DNA of 64,000 bases from Edwardsiella anguillarum. GTDB lineage: Bacteria; Pseudomonadota; Gammaproteobacteria; Enterobacterales; Enterobacteriaceae. The position numbers and the translations under genes are program-made. Under the pieces are notes generated by a model. That model was not told the origin of the DNA, made no database searches, and saw only the letters and a program-made list of their open reading frames with translations. The stretch lies in the NCBI RefSeq assembly GCF_008801815.1, contig NZ_VZOX01000004.1. One strand, given 5' to 3'. Shown in pieces: positions 25,385 to 34,373 of this stretch (position 1 is the first letter of the stretch; each line of letters begins with the position of its first letter).

Positions 25385-26284
25385 ATGAAACACCGAGCGA
25401 CATTACTGGGCGTGTGCGCCATTCTGCTGTGGAGCATGAGCGTAGCCCTGACGCGTAGCCTGGCCGAGACCCTCGGCCCTACCGCCGCGGGCGCCGCTAT
25501 CTACTCTTTGAGCGGCCTGCTGGTATGGTGCGCGGCGGGAAAACCTGCCGTACGCGGTCAGCGAGCGGGATACCTGTTCGGCTGCGGTGCCCTGTTCGTG
25601 TTCTATATGGTGGCCTTCGCCCTGGCCATCGGTCTGGCGGATAACCGGGCCCAGACGCTGGAGCTGGGGCTGATCAACTACCTGTGGCCTAGCCTGACGT
25701 TGCTGTTCGCCGTCCCGCTGCTGGGGCTGCGCGTACGCTGGTGGCTCTGGCCCGGCGCGCTGCTGGCCTTCAGCGGCGTCGTCTGGGTCGTCGGCGGTGA
25801 CGCCGGCGTCGATCCCGCCGCCCTGTACCGCAATCTGAGCGGCAATCCGCTGGCCTACGCCCTGGCCTGCGGCGCCGCCTTTGCCTGGGCCATCTACTCC
25901 AACCTACTGCGCTACTATCAGCCCAGCCGCGGTGCCCTGCCGCTGTTTCTCTTGATGACGGCCCTGTGTCTGTGGCTACTATGGCTGCTGACGCCGCAGC
26001 CTCCGCTGCGCATCACCCGCGCGGCGCTGGGCGAGCTACTGCTGATGAGCGGCAGCACCGCCATCGCCTATCTGTGCTGGGATCAGGCCATGAAAAAGGG
26101 CAACGCCACCCTGGTCGCCGCCCTCTCCTACTTTACGCCGCTGCTGTCCATTGCCATTGCCGCGCTATGGCTGGCGGCGTCGACGCCGGCCAGCCTGTGG
26201 TCCGGCGTGCTGCTGGTGGTGGTGGGCTCACTGCTGTGCTGGAGCGCCAGCCGCCGGACGGACGCGACGGCCCGCCACGGTTAG
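25385..26284 (+). CDS. EamA/DMT-family transporter, YddG-like
   Basis: A 299-residue inner-membrane protein with ten hydrophobic segments and two EamA repeats. It resembles E. coli YddG, an aromatic amino acid exporter: ATLLGVCAILLWS start, AAIYSLSGLLVW, ELGLINYLWPSLTLLFA, and the C-terminal GSLLCWSASRR. The ATG at 25385 has AGGGAGG 6 bases upstream; the ATG at 25379 directly abuts that site and is unlikely. It occupies the place of speE-speD in E. coli. Its stop overlaps the yacL stop by 4 bases (convergent). Confidence 0.88.
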   Translation: MKHRATLLGVCAILLWSMSVALTRSLAETLGPTAAGAAIYSLSGLLVWCAAGKPAVRGQRAGYLFGCGALFVFYMVAFALAIGLADNRAQTLELGLINYLWPSLTLLFAVPLLGLRVRWWLWPGALLAFSGVVWVVGGDAGVDPAALYRNLSGNPLAYALACGAAFAWAIYSNLLRYYQPSRGALPLFLLMTALCLWLLWLLTPQPPLRITRAALGELLLMSGSTAIAYLCWDQAMKKGNATLVAALSYFTPLLSIAIAALWLAASTPASLWSGVLLVVVGSLLCWSASRRTDATARHG

Positions 26285-26643
26285 CGCTGCTGAATAAAGC
26301 TGCGGTAGCGCGCCAGCACCTGTAGAAAATCCTCCAGCCCGCACAGCGAGAGGCTCTCTTCATCGTAATAGCGCATACCGTCATCCAGCGCATCGCCCTC
26401 CAGCGCCAGCTGGTTCGCGCGCACCATCACCTCTTCGCTGTCCAGCCACAGGGTGTACTCATGCCCCTCCAACTGCCACTGCCGTTCGCTACCCTTCAGC
26501 GCCGCGGCCTCCTGCTCGATGCGCGACAGCAGCGCCAAATCTCCCTTGACCTCTTCATTAAGCCAGTGCCCGACGGCCTCATGCCCCATCGAAAACAGCG
26601 CGATCACCTGGCCTCCAATATCATGGCGAAATTCATAATCCAC
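26281..26643 (-). CDS. yacL: UPF0231 family protein YacL
   Basis: Acidic 120-residue cytoplasmic protein of unknown function, matching E. coli YacL in length and in blocks MDYEF, SMGHEAVGHW, ALKGSERQW, HEYTLWLD, EVMVRANQL and YYDEESLSLCGLEDFLQV. The neighbourhood (acnB on one side) is as in E. coli, apart from the inserted YebE-like gene. Confidence 0.94.
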   Translation of the reverse strand: MDYEFRHDIGGQVIALFSMGHEAVGHWLNEEVKGDLALLSRIEQEAAALKGSERQWQLEGHEYTLWLDSEEVMVRANQLALEGDALDDGMRYYDEESLSLCGLEDFLQVLARYRSFIQQR

Positions 26644-26743
26644 AGCCAGCCCTCCCTCTCAGCCCCATCTGGGGACTCTTTTTCAGTGTAACCCAGCGCC
26701 GTGATGCGGCCTGAAATCCGGCTCGCAATCTGCAAAAAATAAC

Positions 26744-26762
26744 GCGGAGACTGGGTCTCCGC
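26744..26762 (-). terminator. Intrinsic terminator after the YebE-like gene
   Basis: On the minus strand GCGGAGAC and GTCTCCGC (26762-26755 and 26751-26744) form a stem with a 3-base loop, followed by GTTATTTTTT. It ends the transcript of the gene at 26828-27466. Confidence 0.88.
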
Positions 26763-26827
26763 GCTGTGTGGCGAGCGATTTCAGCAAAAAAGCCCCAGGG
26801 GGTCAATAGGGGCGGGCATCCCGCCGG

Positions 26828-27466
26828 CTATGCACTCCCGGCGCCAATATCACGCTCCAGCCCCTGCGCTACGTCCGATGGAATGCCCAACGCCTGCGCC
26901 AACGCATCCAGATAGCTACGCTCCATAAAATGGTCGATGTCGATGACCGTACAGCTCACAGTATAAATCTCCAGCGCCTCCTCTTCGTCCTGTACCTCGC
27001 GAGACAGCAGGTGTGGATCGAGGGGACGCTCCAGCGCCTGGCGCACCCAAACGCGCGCCTCATCGCCCAGCGCCAGCCGCGTCATAGCATCGTCGATGGC
27101 CTGCTGCTCCCGAGCATCGATGTGGCCATCGCTTTTCGCGGCAAACACCAGCGCCTGCACCAGACGCCGCGCGCGCGCATCGGGCGGTGCGCTCTGCTGA
27201 CCGTACTGTGGCTCATCGCGGTGCGTCTCTCTCACCCGCTCGCGGTATTTGTTCCACAGCAGGGCACCGATCGCAGCGCCGCCGCCGAGCAGCAGGGCAT
27301 TCTTACCCAGCTTTCCCGCCTGCTTACGCGCGGATTTATTCCCCAGCAGCACGCCGGCCAGGCCACCGAGCGCCGCCGGCGCCAGCAGTTTACCCAGCCC
27401 TTCGCCGCCGCCGCGCTTAGCGTCGCCCAGCAGCGACTGTAGTTGATCCATCCAGCCTTTTTTCAT
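26828..27466 (-). CDS. DUF533/TerB-like protein, YebE-like
   Basis: A 212-residue protein with a Gly/Ala-rich, partly hydrophobic N-terminal half (residues 35-70, likely one membrane segment) and a C-terminal TerB-like helical domain (LVQALVFAAKSDGHIDAREQQAID ... EEEALEIYTVSCTVIDIDHFMERSYLDALA) of the E. coli YebE type. In E. coli yebE lies elsewhere, so this is a relocated copy or paralogue. The ATG at 27466 has GGAG 7 bases upstream; the GTG at 27472 is too close to that site. Function unknown. Confidence 0.87.
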   Translation of the reverse strand: MKKGWMDQLQSLLGDAKRGGGEGLGKLLAPAALGGLAGVLLGNKSARKQAGKLGKNALLLGGGAAIGALLWNKYRERVRETHRDEPQYGQQSAPPDARARRLVQALVFAAKSDGHIDAREQQAIDDAMTRLALGDEARVWVRQALERPLDPHLLSREVQDEEEALEIYTVSCTVIDIDHFMERSYLDALAQALGIPSDVAQGLERDIGAGSA

Positions 27467-27565
27467 CTCCACTCTCCCCGCATCGGCCCAATAACGTTAG
27501 GTTACGAGGTTAAACGTCAAGTTATGTCGACGCCATGCAATGCTATGTAACACCGGTAATAAAAA

Positions 27566-27594
27566 GGGGGGAGCCCGCACAGACGGACTCCCCC
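27566..27594 (-). terminator. Intrinsic terminator after acnB
   Basis: GGGGGAG (27566-27572) pairs with CTCCCCC (27588-27594), with a further CCCG/CGGA partial pairing inside. On the minus strand the stem is followed by TTTTTATT, 22 bases after the acnB stop. Confidence 0.88.
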
Positions 27595-27615
27595 GCAATC
27601 GCCCTGAGGACGCGC

Positions 27616-30213
27616 TTATACCGCGGTCTGGAAGATCACCTGCCCGGCCTTCTCGGTATACTGCGTCAGGCGATTAAAGTTGAGATAGCGGTAGGTGTCT
27701 GCCGCCGACGCCCCCACCTGCGCCATAAACTGCTGATACTGCGCGACGTCCGGCAGCTGACCCAGCAGGGCCGCCACCGCCGCCAGCTCGGCCGATGCCA
27801 GATAGACGTTGGCACCGGTGCCGAGGCGGTTCGGGAAGTTACGCGTCGACGTCGATACCACCGTCGCCCCGTCGGCCACCCGTGCCTGGTTGCCCATGCA
27901 CAGAGAGCAGCCGGGGATCTCTACCCGCGCGCCGCTCTTGCCGAACACGCTGTAGTACCCTTCCTCCGTCAGCTGCGCGGCGTCCATTCGGGTCGGCGGC
28001 GCCACCCACAGTCGCGTCGGCAGCTGCCCCTGATGGCTGTCAAGCAGCTTACCGGCGGCGCGGAAGTGGCCAATATTGGTCATGCAGGAGCCAATAAAGA
28101 CCTCATCGATCTTCGCCCCGGCCACCTGTGACAGCAGGCGGGCATCGTCCGGATCGTTGGGGGCGCACAGAATAGGCTCTTTAATCGCGTCGAGATCGAT
28201 CTCGATCACCGCGGCATATTCGGCGTCAGCGTCCGCCTTCAGCAGCTGCGGATCGGCCAGCCATTTCTCCATGGCGCGGATGCGCCGCTCCAGGGTGCGA
28301 CGATCGCCGTAGCCCTCGGCGATCATCCAGCGCAGCAGCACGATATTGGACTGCAGATACTCCACGATCGGCTCACGATCCAGCTTAATGGTGCAGCCGG
28401 CCGCCGAACGCTCCGCCGAAGCATCGGCCAGCTCAAAGGCCTGCTCGACCTTCAGCTGCGGCAGCCCTTCGATCTCCAGGATCCGTCCGGAGAAGATGTT
28501 CTTCTTCCCCTGTTTCTCGACGGTCAGCAGCCCCTGCTGAATCGCGTGGTAGGGGATGGCATGGACCAAATCGCGCAGGGTGATCCCCGGCTGCATCTGC
28601 CCTTTAAAGCGCACCAGAACCGACTCCGGCATATCTAGCGGCATCACCCCGGTCGCGGCGGCGAACGCCACCAGGCCGGACCCCGCCGGGAACGAAATCC
28701 CGATAGGGAAGCGAGTATGGGAGTCGCCGCCGGTGCCCACAGTATCCGGCAGCAGCATCCGGTTCAACCAGGAGTGGATGATGCCATCGCCCGGGCGCAG
28801 CGCCACCCCGCCCCGGTTCATGATAAAGTCAGGCAGCGTATGGTGCGTCTGCACATCGATGGGCTTGGGATAGGCGGCGGTGTGGCAGAAGGACTGCATC
28901 ACCAGATCGGCGGAGAAGCCCAGGCAGGCCAGATCCTTCAGCTCATCGCGCGTCATCGGGCCGGTGGTATCCTGTGAGCCGACGGAGGCCATCCGCGGTT
29001 CGCAGTACTGACCGGGACGTACGCCGGCCACGCCGCAGGCGCGCCCCACCATTTTCTGCGCCAGGGTATACCCCCTGCCGCTGTCGCTGACCGCTTTGGG
29101 CTGGCGAAAGACATCGCTGGGCGGAAGATCCAGTGCCTCGCGCGCACGCGCCGTCAGCGCCCGGCCGATGATCAGCGGAATACGTCCGCCGGCGCGCACT
29201 TCATCTAGCAGCACCTCGGTCTTCAGGACAAAGGTCGCCAGCAGGGAGCCGTCGGCATGACGGCGGATCTCCCCCTGATAGGGGTAGATATCAATGGCTT
29301 CACCGGTCTGCAGCTGGCTGACGTCCACCTCGATCGGCAGCGCGCCGGCATCCTCCATGGTGTTAAAGAAGATCGGCGCGATTTTACCGCCCAGCACGAC
29401 GCCACCGGCCCGTTTATTGGGCACGAAGGGAATGTCCTCCCCCATCAGCCACAGCACCGAGTTGGTCGCCGATTTACGCGAGGATCCCGTGCCCACCACG
29501 TCGCCGACGTAGGCCAACGGGTACCCCTGCCCGGCCAGCGCCTGCAGCTGACGGATCGGCCCCACGGCGCCGGGCTGATCCGGGGTGATGCCATCGCGCG
29601 GGTTCTTCAGCAGCGCCTGCGCGTGCAGCGGAATATCGGGGCGGGACCAGGCATCCTGCGCCGGAGACAAGTCGTCGGTATTGGTTTCACCGCTGACCTT
29701 GAAGACGGTCACCGTCAGCTTATCCGCCAGCGCCGGACGGGACAGGAACCATTCGGCATCGGCCCAGGACTGCAGCACCTGGCGGGCAAACGGGTTCCCG
29801 GCGCGCGCGCGCTGCTCTACGTCGTGGAAGCTGTCGAAAACCAGCAGCGTGTGGGACAGCGCGCCGACGGCGATCGGCGCCAGCGCCGCGTTATCCAGCG
29901 CCTCAATCAGCGGATGAATGTTATAACCACCCTGCATGGTTCCCAGCAGCTCCAGCGCCTTGGCGGCGCTGACCAACGGCGAGTGGGCCTCGCCCTTCAC
30001 CAGCGCGGCCAGAAAGGCCGCCTTCACATAGGCAGCCTCATCGACGCCCGGCGGCACCCGGTTGGTCAAGAGATCCAGCAGCAGGGCCTCTTCGCCCGCC
30101 GGCGGTGACTTCAGCAGCTCAACCAGCGCTGCCATCTGTGCCGCATCCAGCGGCTTAGGAACCACACCCAGGGCCGCCCGCTCGGCGACGTGCTCACGGT
30201 ATTCTTTTAGCAC
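27616..30213 (-). CDS. acnB: Bifunctional aconitate hydratase 2 / 2-methylisocitrate dehydratase
   Basis: Main TCA-cycle aconitase; isomerises citrate to isocitrate through a 4Fe-4S cluster. It has the AcnB domain order: HEAT-like domain, swivel domain, then the catalytic domains. Cluster ligands are seen in DEVFIGSCMTNIGH and in PGCSLCMGNQAR. The start is a GTG at 30213 with GAGGAG 7 bases upstream, giving 865 residues, the E. coli length; an in-frame ATG at 30240 is less likely. As an iron protein it is a likely RyhB or Fur target, but no site was identified. Confidence 0.97.
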   Translation of the reverse strand: MLKEYREHVAERAALGVVPKPLDAAQMAALVELLKSPPAGEEALLLDLLTNRVPPGVDEAAYVKAAFLAALVKGEAHSPLVSAAKALELLGTMQGGYNIHPLIEALDNAALAPIAVGALSHTLLVFDSFHDVEQRARAGNPFARQVLQSWADAEWFLSRPALADKLTVTVFKVSGETNTDDLSPAQDAWSRPDIPLHAQALLKNPRDGITPDQPGAVGPIRQLQALAGQGYPLAYVGDVVGTGSSRKSATNSVLWLMGEDIPFVPNKRAGGVVLGGKIAPIFFNTMEDAGALPIEVDVSQLQTGEAIDIYPYQGEIRRHADGSLLATFVLKTEVLLDEVRAGGRIPLIIGRALTARAREALDLPPSDVFRQPKAVSDSGRGYTLAQKMVGRACGVAGVRPGQYCEPRMASVGSQDTTGPMTRDELKDLACLGFSADLVMQSFCHTAAYPKPIDVQTHHTLPDFIMNRGGVALRPGDGIIHSWLNRMLLPDTVGTGGDSHTRFPIGISFPAGSGLVAFAAATGVMPLDMPESVLVRFKGQMQPGITLRDLVHAIPYHAIQQGLLTVEKQGKKNIFSGRILEIEGLPQLKVEQAFELADASAERSAAGCTIKLDREPIVEYLQSNIVLLRWMIAEGYGDRRTLERRIRAMEKWLADPQLLKADADAEYAAVIEIDLDAIKEPILCAPNDPDDARLLSQVAGAKIDEVFIGSCMTNIGHFRAAGKLLDSHQGQLPTRLWVAPPTRMDAAQLTEEGYYSVFGKSGARVEIPGCSLCMGNQARVADGATVVSTSTRNFPNRLGTGANVYLASAELAAVAALLGQLPDVAQYQQFMAQVGASAADTYRYLNFNRLTQYTEKAGQVIFQTAV

Positions 30214-30438
30214 GACTCGACTCCTCGCTCTCATTGTCATTGTAGATACCGGGATGCCGGTAGCGTGCCGTGCCCTAACCCATCGCCTGACCGCCTGTCG
30301 GATACCCGGATAGCCTTTTCAGCATATCAGCATTCAGCCACCGTGTTAAATGGTTTACAAAAAAGTAACATAACCGCATAAAACCATTTTTGACCAGGCA
30401 AAACGTACGATTAACGCACAGATCTGACCTGTTTTACG

Positions 30439-30466
30439 TTTACCCCCGGCGATTTTTCTGTATCAT
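30439..30466 (+). promoter_or_regulatory. Likely promoter of the small membrane protein gene
   Basis: TTTACC (30439-30444) and TATCAT (30461-30466) are separated by 16 bases, 30 bases before the start codon. The match to sigma-70 elements is moderate. Confidence 0.45.
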
Positions 30467-30496
30467 GCCACGCTTTCAGCGGCCTGGGAGGCGACG

Positions 30497-30754
30497 ATGT
30501 CATTGACGACCACGCACTCGCGTTGCCTGACCCTGCTGCAAATCCTCTCCCTACTACTGGCCGTCGGCGCGCTGTTTTACCTTATCGAGGTCAGCCACAG
30601 CGAAAACGCGCTGGCGCTGGACAGCGGCCTGAGCGGGCAGGAAATGCTGGATCACGATGGCTTTCTGTGGGGAATGAACTACTTTCTCTGCTCACTGGGA
30701 CTGGGGATCTGCATACCGGCCCTGGCCTTTTTTATCGGCTTTCGCTATGACTGA
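30497..30754 (+). CDS. Small membrane protein, unknown function
   Basis: An 85-residue protein with two hydrophobic segments (about residues 11-28 and 58-80) and an acidic loop between them (SHSENALALDSGLSGQEMLDHDGF). A strong GGGAGG lies 5 bases before the ATG, a promoter-like pair precedes it, and a terminator follows, so it is very likely a real gene. I do not recognise the family. It sits between acnB and lpd, where E. coli carries yacH, to which it shows no similarity. Confidence 0.75.
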   Translation: MSLTTTHSRCLTLLQILSLLLAVGALFYLIEVSHSENALALDSGLSGQEMLDHDGFLWGMNYFLCSLGLGICIPALAFFIGFRYD

Positions 30755-30770
30755 CGGCAGTGACGGGCAA

Positions 30771-30801
30771 AAAAAAACGGCTCCCGATGGGAGCCGTTTT
30801 T
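30771..30801. terminator. Bidirectional terminator between the small membrane protein gene and lpd
   Basis: CGGCTCCC (30778-30785) pairs with GGGAGCCG (30789-30796), flanked by an A-run (30771-30777) and a T-run (30797-30801), so it works for both converging genes. Confidence 0.94.
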
Positions 30802-30817
30802 GCGTTATCTCACGCGA

Positions 30818-32242
30818 TTATTTCTTCTTCGCCTTCGCATTCGGCAAATCGGTGATGCTGCCTTCATAAACCTCAGCCGCCAGGCCGACGGACTCATGCA
30901 GGGTCGGGTGGGCATGAATCGTCAGGGCGATGTCTTCCGCGTCGCAGCCCATCTCGATGGCCAGGCCGATCTCACCGAGCAGTTCGCCGCCGTTGGTGCC
31001 GACAATCGCCCCGCCGATGATGCGGTGGGACTCTTTATCGAAGATAAGCTTGGTCATACCGTCGGCACAGTCAGAAGCGATGGCGCGCCCCGAGGCCGCC
31101 CAAGGGAAGGTGGCGGTTTCGTAGCTGATGCCTTTCTCGCGCGCCTCTTTTTCCGTCAGACCAACCCATGCAACCTCCGGCTCGGTATAGGCGATAGAGG
31201 GGATCACCTTCGGATCGAAGTAGTGCTTCATTCCGGCGATCACCTCTGCGGCAACGTGTCCCTCGTGAACCCCTTTGTGCGCCAGCATCGGCTGGCCGAC
31301 GATATCGCCGATGGCGAAGATGTGCGGCACATTGGTACGCAGCTGCTTATCCACGTGAATAAAACCGCGCTCATCCACCTCAACCCCGGCCAGCCCGGCG
31401 TCGATCAGCTTACCGTTCGGCACGCGACCGATGGCCACCAGCACGGCATCATAGCGCTGCGCCTCTGCCGGGGCCTTCTTGCCTTCCATGGAAACATAGA
31501 TCCCGTCTTCACGGGCCTCCACGGCGGTGACCTTGGTCTCCAGCATCAGGTTAAAGCGTTTGCCGATACGCTTGGTAAAGACTTTCACCACGTCCTTATC
31601 GGCAGCCGGGATCACCTGATCGAACATTTCAACCACGTCGATCTCGGATCCTAGCGCATGATATACCGTCCCCATCTCCAGGCCGATAATCCCGCCGCCC
31701 ATCACCAGCAGGCGCTGCGGTACACTGTTCAGGGCCAGCGCGTCGGTTGAATCCCATACGCGCGGATCGTCATGGGGGATAAACGGCAGCTGGATGGGAC
31801 GGGAGCCGGCGGCGATGATCGCATTATCAAAATGGATCACCGTCTGCCCCGCCTCCCCGTCAACCGTCAGGGTATTGGCCGAGGTAAACTTACCCAGCCC
31901 GTTGACCACCCGCACCTTACGGCCTTTGGCCATACCGGCCAGGCCGCCGGTCAGCTGGCCGATCACCTTCTCTTTCCAGGTGCGGATCTTGTCAATGTCG
32001 GTCTTCGGCTCACCGAACACGATACCGTGCTCCGCCAGCGCCTTGGCCTCTTCAATCACTTTAGCCACGTGCAGCAGGGCCTTGGAGGGGATACAGCCGA
32101 CGTTCAGGCACACCCCGCCCAGGGTGGAGTAACGCTCGACAATAACGGTCTCCAGCCCCAAATCCGCGCAGCGGAACGCCGCAGAATACCCTGCCGGGCC
32201 CGCCCCAAGTACCACGACCTGAGTTTTGATTTCAGTACTCAT
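30818..32242 (-). CDS. lpd: Dihydrolipoamide dehydrogenase (E3)
   Basis: FAD-dependent E3 subunit shared by pyruvate and 2-oxoglutarate dehydrogenases and the glycine cleavage system. The 474 residues match E. coli. Visible are the FAD motif VVLGAGPAGYSAA, the redox-active disulfide GGVCLNVGCIPSK, the NAD motif GGGIIGLEMG, and the catalytic HAHPTLHE. Of two adjacent ATGs, 32242 has AAGAGG 5 bases further upstream and gives the E. coli start MSTEIKTQ. A terminator separates it from aceF, so it has its own promoter in the 264-base gap, plus possible readthrough. Confidence 0.98.
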   Translation of the reverse strand: MSTEIKTQVVVLGAGPAGYSAAFRCADLGLETVIVERYSTLGGVCLNVGCIPSKALLHVAKVIEEAKALAEHGIVFGEPKTDIDKIRTWKEKVIGQLTGGLAGMAKGRKVRVVNGLGKFTSANTLTVDGEAGQTVIHFDNAIIAAGSRPIQLPFIPHDDPRVWDSTDALALNSVPQRLLVMGGGIIGLEMGTVYHALGSEIDVVEMFDQVIPAADKDVVKVFTKRIGKRFNLMLETKVTAVEAREDGIYVSMEGKKAPAEAQRYDAVLVAIGRVPNGKLIDAGLAGVEVDERGFIHVDKQLRTNVPHIFAIGDIVGQPMLAHKGVHEGHVAAEVIAGMKHYFDPKVIPSIAYTEPEVAWVGLTEKEAREKGISYETATFPWAASGRAIASDCADGMTKLIFDKESHRIIGGAIVGTNGGELLGEIGLAIEMGCDAEDIALTIHAHPTLHESVGLAAEVYEGSITDLPNAKAKKK

Positions 32243-32475
32243 CATGACCTCTTTATTGTTTTTCCGGCGGCGTGGATGCACCGCGATGGCACCCAGACCG
32301 ACCGTCCGCCGCCCCACGGGCTGACATTACCGCGGCGCTGCGGCCTCCGCCGGGACACCCGTCGCGTCCCACAGTTTACAGAAATGTTAATAATTCTGTA
32401 AAGGGATGATCCGTCGACGTCTGCCTCTGACGGCATGGCTGACGCGAGCCAGCGCCTGCCATACCGCGAATTAAG

Positions 32476-32500
32476 AAAAAGGCCGGCGCATGCGCCGGCC
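32476..32500 (-). terminator. Intrinsic terminator after aceF
   Basis: A perfect 20-base palindrome (32481-32500) built from GGCCGGCGCA and its complement is followed on the minus strand by TTTTTCTTAA. It lies 6 bases after the aceF stop and limits readthrough into lpd. Confidence 0.92.
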
Positions 32501-32506
32501 CTCGGC

Positions 32507-34360
32507 TTACATCACCAGGCGGCGGATGTCAGACATCACGCTGTTGATGAAGCTGATAAAGCGGGCACCGTCGGCACCGTCGATCACCCGATGGTCATAG
32601 GAGAGCGCCAGCGGCAGCATCAGGCGCGGCGCAAACTCTTTCCCATTCCATACCGGCTTCATCGACGACTTGGATACCCCCAGGATCGCCACCTCCGGTG
32701 CGTTGACGATCGGCGTAAACGCCGTGCCGCCGATACCGCCCAGGCTGGAGATGGTAAAGCAGCCGCCCTGCATGTCCGCGGCGGTCAGCTTACCGGCGCG
32801 CGCCTTGGCTGAGATCTCCGCCAGATCGCGCGACAGCTCGATGATTCCCTTCTTATTGACGTCGCGCAGCACCGGAACCACCAGACCGTTCGGCGTATCG
32901 ACCGCGACGCCAATGTTGATGTACTTCTTCAGCGTCAGACGCTGGGCATCCTCAGACAGGGAGCTGTTAAAGCGCGGCATCGCCTCCAGCGCCTTGGCCA
33001 CCGCCTTGATGATAAACACCAGCGGGGTAATTTTAACCCCCAGCTTGCGCTTCTCGGACTCCACGTTCTGCTGTTTGCGGAACGCTTCCACCTCGGTAAT
33101 ATCGGTCTCGTCAAACTGGGTGACATGCGGGATCATCACCCAGTTGCGGTGCAGGTTGGCGCCGGAGATCTTCTGGATACGCCCCAGCTCAACCTCTTCC
33201 ACCTCGCCGAACTTGCTGAAGTCCACCTTCGGCCACGGTAGCAGACCCGGCAGAGAGCCCCCGGTTGCCGCCGCCGGCGCGGTTTCAGCGCGCTTAATCA
33301 GCTCCTTGACATAGGCCTGCACGTCTTCACGCAAGATGCGGCCTTTACGTCCACTGCCTTTTACCTTGGCCAGGTTAACGCCAAACTCGCGCGCCAGACG
33401 GCGGATCACCGGCGTCGCATGCACATAGGCGGCGTTTTCGGTGAACTCACTCTGCGCCTGTACCGCCGCAGGCGCGGTGGCTACCGGCGCACTTACCGGC
33501 GCCGCGGCCGCGGGGAGAGATGCCGACGGCGCAGGCGCGCTGCCCGCCACGCTGAAGGTCATGATCGGCGAGCCGGTTTTCACCTTATCGCCCACGCTGA
33601 CCGTAATGGTGCTGACCACCCCGGCGAACGGCGCCGGCACCTCCATCGAGGCCTTATCGCCTTCGACGGTGATCAGCGACTGCTCTGCGCTGACGCTGTC
33701 GCCGACCTTAACCAGAATTTCGGTGACCTCAACTTCATCGCCGCCGATATCCGGCACGCTGATCGGCTGGCTGGCGGCGGCCTGGGCCACCGGTACGGCG
33801 GGCGCGACGGCCGGCGCTGCCGCGGCAGGAGAGGCCGCACCCGCGATGCTGAAGGTCATGATCGGCGAGCCGGTCTTCACCTTGTCACCGGTGGCAACCG
33901 TGATGGATTGAACCACCCCGGCGAACGGTGCCGGCACCTCCATCGAGGCCTTATCGCCTTCGACGGTGATCAGCGACTGCTCCGCGCTGACGCTGTCGCC
34001 GACCTTCACCAGGATCTCGGTGACTTCCACTTCATCGCCGCCGATATCCGGTACCTGAACGTCACGCACCTGCGCGGCGGCAGCCGGAGCCGCTGCCGGC
34101 TGTGCCTGGGCCGCCGGTTGGGCGGCATCTGCCGCCTCAAACTCCATGATCAGAGAGCCGGTTGTGACCTTATCGCCCACCGCAACCTTGATGGCACTGA
34201 TCACGCCGGCCTGCGGCGAGGGAACCTCCATTGAAGCCTTGTCGCCCTCAACGGTGATCAACGACTGCTCCGCATCGACCCGGTCACCAACTTTCACCAG
34301 AATTTCAGTGACTTCTACTTCATCCGCACCGATGTCCGGTACATTGATTGCAATTGCCAT
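32507..34360 (-). CDS. aceF: Dihydrolipoamide acetyltransferase (E2 of pyruvate dehydrogenase)
   Basis: Core subunit of the pyruvate dehydrogenase complex. The 617 residues contain three lipoyl domains with GDKASMEVP sites (lipoylated Lys41, Lys137, Lys236), each followed by an Ala/Pro-rich linker, then the E1/E3-binding domain (about 312-350) and the acetyltransferase domain with SYDHRVIDGADG (His590, Asp594). It is slightly shorter than E. coli E2 (630) because of the linkers. Lipoyl domains 2 and 3 are nearly identical at the DNA level. It follows aceE by 13 bases. Confidence 0.98.
   Translation of the reverse strand: MAIAINVPDIGADEVEVTEILVKVGDRVDAEQSLITVEGDKASMEVPSPQAGVISAIKVAVGDKVTTGSLIMEFEAADAAQPAAQAQPAAAPAAAAQVRDVQVPDIGGDEVEVTEILVKVGDSVSAEQSLITVEGDKASMEVPAPFAGVVQSITVATGDKVKTGSPIMTFSIAGAASPAAAAPAVAPAVPVAQAAASQPISVPDIGGDEVEVTEILVKVGDSVSAEQSLITVEGDKASMEVPAPFAGVVSTITVSVGDKVKTGSPIMTFSVAGSAPAPSASLPAAAAPVSAPVATAPAAVQAQSEFTENAAYVHATPVIRRLAREFGVNLAKVKGSGRKGRILREDVQAYVKELIKRAETAPAAATGGSLPGLLPWPKVDFSKFGEVEEVELGRIQKISGANLHRNWVMIPHVTQFDETDITEVEAFRKQQNVESEKRKLGVKITPLVFIIKAVAKALEAMPRFNSSLSEDAQRLTLKKYINIGVAVDTPNGLVVPVLRDVNKKGIIELSRDLAEISAKARAGKLTAADMQGGCFTISSLGGIGGTAFTPIVNAPEVAILGVSKSSMKPVWNGKEFAPRLMLPLALSYDHRVIDGADGARFISFINSVMSDIRRLVM
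33600..34020. repeat. Near-identical direct repeat encoding lipoyl domains 2 and 3 of aceF
   Basis: Stretches around 33612-33735 and 33909-34032 are almost identical over about 120 bases at a period of 297 bases, with only a few single-base differences. The first lipoyl domain is more diverged. This is internal domain duplication kept similar, probably by gene conversion. Confidence 0.8.
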
Positions 34361-34373
34361 TATTCCGTACCTC

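Noticed and set aside
33600..34040. Direct repeats considered as a mobile element or assembly artefact
   Set aside because: They encode lipoyl domains in frame, as expected for aceF; no transposase or terminal inverted repeats.
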